Of a stretch of DNA of 64,000 bases, positions 60,370 to 64,000 are shown piece after piece. The stretch comes from Gammaproteobacteria bacterium UBA4421 (lineage in GTDB: Bacteria > Pseudomonadota > Gammaproteobacteria > Pseudomonadales > Azotimanducaceae): the NCBI GenBank assembly GCA_002389675.1, contig DGQF01000055.1, positions 70,199-134,198 of the forward strand, read 5' to 3'. The notes under the pieces are model-generated. The model was not told the origin of the DNA and did no database searches. It saw only the letters and a list, made by a program, of their open reading frames with translations. Each line of letters opens with the position of its first letter. The stretch's first letter is position 1. The position numbers and the translations under genes are program-made.

Positions 60370-60450
60370 ATGATTTTTTTGAACACAACCTCGGTCGCCG
60401 GCGCCTCCGAGGTTGTTCGGTTTTGGGAAGTGGAAATCGATAATGGCTAG
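60370..60450 (+). CDS. Possible 26-residue leader peptide overlapping thrS
   Basis: The frame from ATG 60370 to TAG 60450 encodes a peptide starting MIFLNTTSVAGASEVV. Two consecutive threonine codons (ACA ACC, 60385-60390) are the first six bases of the 5' arm of the leader hairpin. The frame overlaps the thrS ATG (60443) by 8 bases in another frame, so translation could be coupled. There is no Shine-Dalgarno before its ATG, and two Thr codons are few for an attenuator, so this may be chance. Confidence 0.25.
   Translation: MIFLNTTSVAGASEVVRFWEVEIDNG
60385..60416 (+). promoter_or_regulatory. Leader hairpin upstream of thrS
   Basis: A perfect 10-bp stem (60385-60394, ACAACCTCGG, with 60407-60416, CCGAGGTTGT) closes a 12-base GC-rich loop that can itself pair (CG CCGG CG). 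It ends 26 bases before the thrS ATG. TTTTG after it is too short for a standard terminator. It could be an autoregulatory operator, an attenuator, or a structure that hides the ribosome site. Confidence 0.55.
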
Positions 60451-62302
60451 TTTTGAACATACCGGTGAAGCGCACGATCAGGATGAACTGTATAAAGTAC
60501 GCCACAGTCTCGCACATGTCATGGCTCAGGCGGTGCTCGAAATGCGTCCGGGATCTACGTTAGGTTTTGGCCCGCCGATTAAAGACGGCTTTTATTATGA
60601 TTTCATATTAGCCGCACCGTTGACAGATGAAGATTTCCCGGAGCTTGAGCGGCGGATGAAAAAAATCTGCAAAAAAGGCCAAAGGTTTGATCGTGAAGAT
60701 CTGAATCCTGCAGAGGCGCTGGCGCGTATTGAGGATATGGGAGAGCCCTACAAGAGGGAATACGGCGCCGAACTCTTGGCAAAGCAGGGTTTAGATAGCC
60801 TGTCGTTTTACCGCAATGGTCCGTTTTTAGATATGTGTGAAGGGCCCCATGTGCACACGACCAAAGACATTCCCCGCGATGCGTTCAAAATCAGGAGTGT
60901 TGCGGGCGCCTACTGGCGAGGTAATTCTGACAACGTCATGATGACCCGGCTTTATGCGTGGGCATTCCTCGATAAGGCCTCACTCGACGCGCATGTGCAG
61001 GCTTATGCAGAAGCCCAAGCAAGGGACCATAAAAAATTGGGCCGTGAGCTGAGTATTTACGCCATCGATAATGACATCGGCAAGGGGTTGCCGTTGTGGT
61101 TGCCCAATGGCACGGTCATTCGCGATGAATTAGAAAACCTGGCGAAAGAGCTTGAATTTAAGGCGGGATTTCATCGCGTCACGACGCCACATCTAGCGAA
61201 AGAGACGCTTTATCATACGACCGGTCATTTGCCTTACTATGCAGAGGATATGTACCCTGCCATGGAAGTGCTTGAGGGTGTTGAGCAAGTTGAGGCAGGC
61301 GAGGAACGTCGAGTTAAAGAGGCGTATCGTTTGCGGCCGATGAATTGCCCCCATCACCATAAAGTATTTGATGCTGAACCTCGCAGCTATCGCGATCTGC
61401 CGTTGCGTTTGGCTGAATATGGTCAGGTTTACCGATTCGAAGATTCTGGTGCTGTTGGTGGGTTAGTGCGTGTGCGAGGTATGTCGATGAACGATGCACA
61501 TATTTATTGCACCCGGGCGCAGATCAAGCAAGAGTTTAAGTCGGTCATTGAAATGTCTAAAGAAGCCTACGGTGTGCTTGGTTTGGATGATTTTAATATT
61601 CGTTTGTCGCGCTGGGACCCCGAAGATCCAAAGGGAAAAGATAAATATGTGGACGACCCACTAGCGTGGGCTGAAAGCGAGGCCATCTTAGTCGAGGTGC
61701 TAGATGAGTTAGGGGTTGCCTACAGTGAGGGCATCGGCGAAGCCGCGTTTTACGGGCCAAAGCTGGATTTTCAGTTTCTAACCGTTACCGGGCGCGAAGA
61801 GACGGTTTCGACGGTTCAATTGGATTTTGCTGTGCCCGGCCGAATGGGATTGAAATATGTGGGTGCCGACGGCGCTGAACATGTCCCATATTGTATCCAT
61901 CGTGCACCCTTTAGCACACATGAACGCTTTGTTGCGTTCCTCATTGAGCATTTTGCTGGTGCGTTCCCAACTTGGTTGGCGCCGCTGCAGGTTCAGGTAT
62001 TGACGGTCGGTGAACAATTTGACGACTATGCTAAAGCGTTTGTTTTGCGTTTACGAAAGCACCTAGTTCGTGCCGAACTTGCACCCTCGGACGATACCTT
62101 GCCGAAGAAAATTCGAGAAGGGACGGTCAAAAAAGTCCCCAATTTGATCATCGTAGGTGAGCGTGAGGTGGCAGAGGGGACGGTGACTTTGCGCAGGTAT
62201 GGGCATCGAGACCAGCACACCATGTCGCTCGATGTTTTTGAGCACGCTTTGCTGCAAACAATTAGCGAGCGCCGCTTGTCCTTTGCATTGCCCGAGTCTT
62301 GA
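60443..62302 (+). CDS. thrS: Threonyl-tRNA synthetase lacking the TGS domain
   Basis: A 619-residue class II synthetase. It begins almost directly with the N2 editing domain (HSLAHVMAQAV at about 22-32, the HxxxH metal motif); the roughly 60-residue N-terminal TGS domain of E. coli ThrRS is missing. Catalytic core: zinc Cys in RPMNCPHHHKVF, motif 2 EYGQVYRFEDSGAVGGLVRVRGM, zinc His in NDAHIYCT and in YCIHRAPFSTHERF (motif 3 region). The C-terminal anticodon-binding domain is complete (LQVQVLTVGEQFDDYA onward). The sequence is unlike the usual gammaproteobacterial enzyme (GALHGLMRVR, TQDDAHIFC), and infC-rpmI-rplT do not follow. ATG 60443 is chosen by conservation; its ribosome site is weak. 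Confidence 0.92.
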   Translation: MASFEHTGEAHDQDELYKVRHSLAHVMAQAVLEMRPGSTLGFGPPIKDGFYYDFILAAPLTDEDFPELERRMKKICKKGQRFDREDLNPAEALARIEDMGEPYKREYGAELLAKQGLDSLSFYRNGPFLDMCEGPHVHTTKDIPRDAFKIRSVAGAYWRGNSDNVMMTRLYAWAFLDKASLDAHVQAYAEAQARDHKKLGRELSIYAIDNDIGKGLPLWLPNGTVIRDELENLAKELEFKAGFHRVTTPHLAKETLYHTTGHLPYYAEDMYPAMEVLEGVEQVEAGEERRVKEAYRLRPMNCPHHHKVFDAEPRSYRDLPLRLAEYGQVYRFEDSGAVGGLVRVRGMSMNDAHIYCTRAQIKQEFKSVIEMSKEAYGVLGLDDFNIRLSRWDPEDPKGKDKYVDDPLAWAESEAILVEVLDELGVAYSEGIGEAAFYGPKLDFQFLTVTGREETVSTVQLDFAVPGRMGLKYVGADGAEHVPYCIHRAPFSTHERFVAFLIEHFAGAFPTWLAPLQVQVLTVGEQFDDYAKAFVLRLRKHLVRAELAPSDDTLPKKIREGTVKKVPNLIIVGEREVAEGTVTLRRYGHRDQHTMSLDVFEHALLQTISERRLSFALPES

Positions 62303-62331
62303 GCGCGGCAGGTTGGTCATCCCACCGCGCA

Positions 62332-64000
62332 CTAGCGGTCGGGATTTTCTGGATTGACAGCGCCAGCGGTGGGCTGACTCAACGGCAGGATGGCGGCAGC
62401 GACTTTTGATTCGGCTGGTGTGTTGTTGGCAATCTGAGTCGACAAGCCGATCAAATCCAGCAAGATCTGGCCAGCTTCTTCAAGCATTGCATCGTCTTCA
62501 ACAAATTCGATCTTCGCGGGTGCCCGATTGGGATCGTTGGCGCCTTCTTCTGTGGAGGTCCCTTGCTCCGCTAACTCTTCTTTGGCTTTGTCCTCAGCCT
62601 CGATGAGCTCATCGAGTTGATCTAAAGATAAAGCCGGGGGCTTACCTTTGGCTGTGCGAATCGAATTTTCCAGCCCCAAGCGCCATTGGTCGTCCGCTGC
62701 CTTTTCAGTCTTTCTCGTTGCCTCGTTGAGCGAGATATGTGTGCGTGAGGCATTTTCCACGCCCTTTTGGGCGATTGCGCGAAAGTAGTCGAACTCAATA
62801 TTGTCTTCGACGCGGTCTTTGTGGCGGGTATTCAGTTCCGGAAGCAAAGACGAAATTTGCCCGTACGCGTCAAAAGAAGCTGCCTGAATGACGTCCCAAG
62901 GCATGGCGTCGTCAAGCGCGCTTTCGCCAATGTGATCGGTATTATATAGGTTTGGGAAGGAGACATCAGGCATGACACCCTGATGTTGCGTGCTTTGGCC
63001 GGAGACACGATAGAACTTAGCCGCGGTGATTTTTAGCTGACCCCGGTTTAAAGGAACCAACGTCTGTACGGTGCCTTTGCCAAAGGTCTGGCTGCCAACA
63101 ATCACGCCGCGACCATAGTCTTGGATCGCACCGGCAAAAATTTCAGAAGCCGAGGCGGATAACCGATTGACAACAACTGCCATTGGGCCATCCCAAGTGA
63201 TGGCATTGTCGTTGTCGGCATAAACGTTCGCCCGACGCCGCGCGGATTTGACCTGCACAGTTGGACCCGATTTGATGAACAGCCCAGTTAGGGTATCTGC
63301 CTCTTGGAGTGAGCCACCACCGTTGTTGCGTAAGTCGATGACCAACCCGTCAATGTTCTCTTTTTTCAGCTGATGTATCAGTTTGGTGACGTCTCTGGTT
63401 GTGCTGCGGTAATCTTTCTCGCCTTGTTGGCTGGCTTTGAAGTCGATATAGAAGGTGGGTACGTCGATGACCCCAATGCGATATTCGCGCCCGTTTTCGT
63501 TAAAGGTCATGAGCTTGGCCTGCGCGGCCTGCTCCTCTAGTTTGACCGTATTGCGGACAATAGAAATGACTTTTGCCGTATCATCTTCTTTTTCAGAAGC
63601 GATAATTTCTAGGCGAACGGTGGAGCCCTTTGGTCCACGAATGAGTTCGACTACATCATCAAGGCGCCATCCAACCACGTCTATCAAAGGCCCTGTGCTG
63701 CCCTGTCCAACGCTGATGATCTGGTCGGCAACTTCTATGTTGCCCGCTTTATCTGCAGGTCCAGCGGGAACCAGGCGAACAACCTCAGTATGGTCCTCAT
63801 CACTTTTCAGGACAGCACCAATACCCTCGAGCGATAGTGACATATTGATGTTGAAATTTTGTGACGTGCGCGGTGAAAAGTATTGAGTGTGGGGGTCGTA
63901 AGTTGTGGAAAACGCATTGATGTAAGTTTGGAATGCGTCTTCGCTTTTGATTTGTAAAGCCTGCTTCAGGCGATATTTATAGCGCTTGGTGAGCGTTTCA
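62332..64000 (-). CDS. prc: Tail-specific (C-terminal processing) protease Prc, N-terminal part outside window
   Basis: About 555 residues are visible and the gene runs off the right edge. The visible part starts inside the Prc N-terminal domain (FSTTYDPHTQYFSPRTSQNF, encoded near 63850-63920), then a PDZ domain (SLEGIGAVLKSDEDHTEVVR...) and the S41 peptidase core. RLSASASEIFAGAIQDYG gives the catalytic Ser and QTFGKGTVQTLVPL the catalytic Lys. The ATG at 63843 is internal, not the true start. Prc trims C-termini of periplasmic proteins such as PBP3. Its 3' end faces thrS across 29 bp. Confidence 0.95.
   Translation of the reverse strand, partial: ETLTKRYKYRLKQALQIKSEDAFQTYINAFSTTYDPHTQYFSPRTSQNFNINMSLSLEGIGAVLKSDEDHTEVVRLVPAGPADKAGNIEVADQIISVGQGSTGPLIDVVGWRLDDVVELIRGPKGSTVRLEIIASEKEDDTAKVISIVRNTVKLEEQAAQAKLMTFNENGREYRIGVIDVPTFYIDFKASQQGEKDYRSTTRDVTKLIHQLKKENIDGLVIDLRNNGGGSLQEADTLTGLFIKSGPTVQVKSARRRANVYADNDNAITWDGPMAVVVNRLSASASEIFAGAIQDYGRGVIVGSQTFGKGTVQTLVPLNRGQLKITAAKFYRVSGQSTQHQGVMPDVSFPNLYNTDHIGESALDDAMPWDVIQAASFDAYGQISSLLPELNTRHKDRVEDNIEFDYFRAIAQKGVENASRTHISLNEATRKTEKAADDQWRLGLENSIRTAKGKPPALSLDQLDELIEAEDKAKEELAEQGTSTEEGANDPNRAPAKIEFVEDDAMLEEAGQILLDLIGLSTQIANNTPAESKVAAAILPLSQPTAGAVNPENPDR

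Noticed and set aside
60385..60425. Intrinsic terminator reading of the thrS leader hairpin
   Set aside because: Only four T follow after several other bases, so it is not a normal U-run; kept as a regulatory hairpin.
60268..60442. T-box riboswitch ahead of thrS
   Set aside because: The conserved T-box sequence and specifier-loop layout are absent and the leader is only about 100 bases.
1..64000. CRISPR array, insertion sequence, prophage or tRNA-linked island
   Set aside because: No spaced direct repeats, transposase, integrase, phage structural gene or tRNA was found by reading; gene order looks chromosomal throughout.

Overview
The window looks like chromosomal DNA of an aerobic, probably marine gammaproteobacterium. 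The tail-specific protease Prc, the AsrA-type second Lon, the NAD-malic enzyme and the Bax-like glucosaminidase all have a gammaproteobacterial look. The catabolic gene mix (Rieske oxygenases, luciferase-like monooxygenases, DUF3604, carotenoid oxygenase, many acyl-CoA enzymes) recalls Halieaceae/Spongiibacteraceae-type genomes. This placement is inference from family content; no rRNA or other decisive marker is present. Coding density is very high. I found no rRNA, tRNA, CRISPR, insertion sequence, phage gene or recognisable DNA-binding transcription factor.

Layout. 1-6.5 kb (minus): a membrane-protein pair, a polysaccharide deacetylase, a Bax-like glucosaminidase, a MaoC-type hotdog protein, and an AsrA-type Lon behind a sigma32-like promoter. 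6.6-14.6 kb (minus): a tightly spaced oxidative run of Rieske oxygenase, SnoaL-like protein, GST, FAD oxidoreductase, PQQ/haem alcohol dehydrogenase, SDR and GST. 14.7-24.4 kb: aldo/keto reductase, SDR, 2-keto-4-pentenoate hydratase-like protein, an amidohydrolase-Baeyer-Villiger monooxygenase pair, a PRISE-type reductase, NAD-malic enzyme and a CHK/EcKL-like kinase. 24.4-38.5 kb: EthD protein, two SDRs, Nudix, LLM monooxygenase, acyl-CoA synthetase with a small partner, crotonases, amidohydrolase, a second Rieske oxygenase, acyl-CoA dehydrogenase, FBP zinc-finger protein and a quinone-oxidoreductase-like enzyme. 38.5-58.3 kb: DUF3604 lipoprotein, LLM enzymes, nitroreductase, an HsaA-like flavin monooxygenase operon, RCK membrane protein, crotonase, carotenoid oxygenase, GSTs, GMC oxidoreductase, two acyl-CoA synthetases, a 52-aa ORF with its own terminator, a mini J-protein, a DUF442 phosphatase-like protein and an AhpD-like protein. 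58.4-64 kb: SLC13-type permease, a TGS-less ThrRS, and prc (runs off the end).

How it fits together. From about 6.5 to 58 kb the content reads as a catabolic archipelago for hydrophobic ring or isoprenoid-like carbon compounds. Ring oxygenases, a BVMO, alcohol/ketone dehydrogenases and hydrolases would open and trim the skeleton. CoA ligases, acyl-CoA dehydrogenase and crotonases would finish it by beta-oxidation, and GSTs and the AhpD-like protein would handle reactive by-products. Several divergent promoter regions carry palindromes. One at 34328-34343 matches the KstR-type steroid-regulon consensus exactly, yet no regulator is encoded locally. The substrate is not determinable from sequence alone. 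The ThrRS, which lacks the N-terminal TGS domain and sits outside the usual infC-rpmI-rplT context, with a hairpin leader overlapping a small Thr-codon-containing reading frame, is the most distinctive non-catabolic locus.
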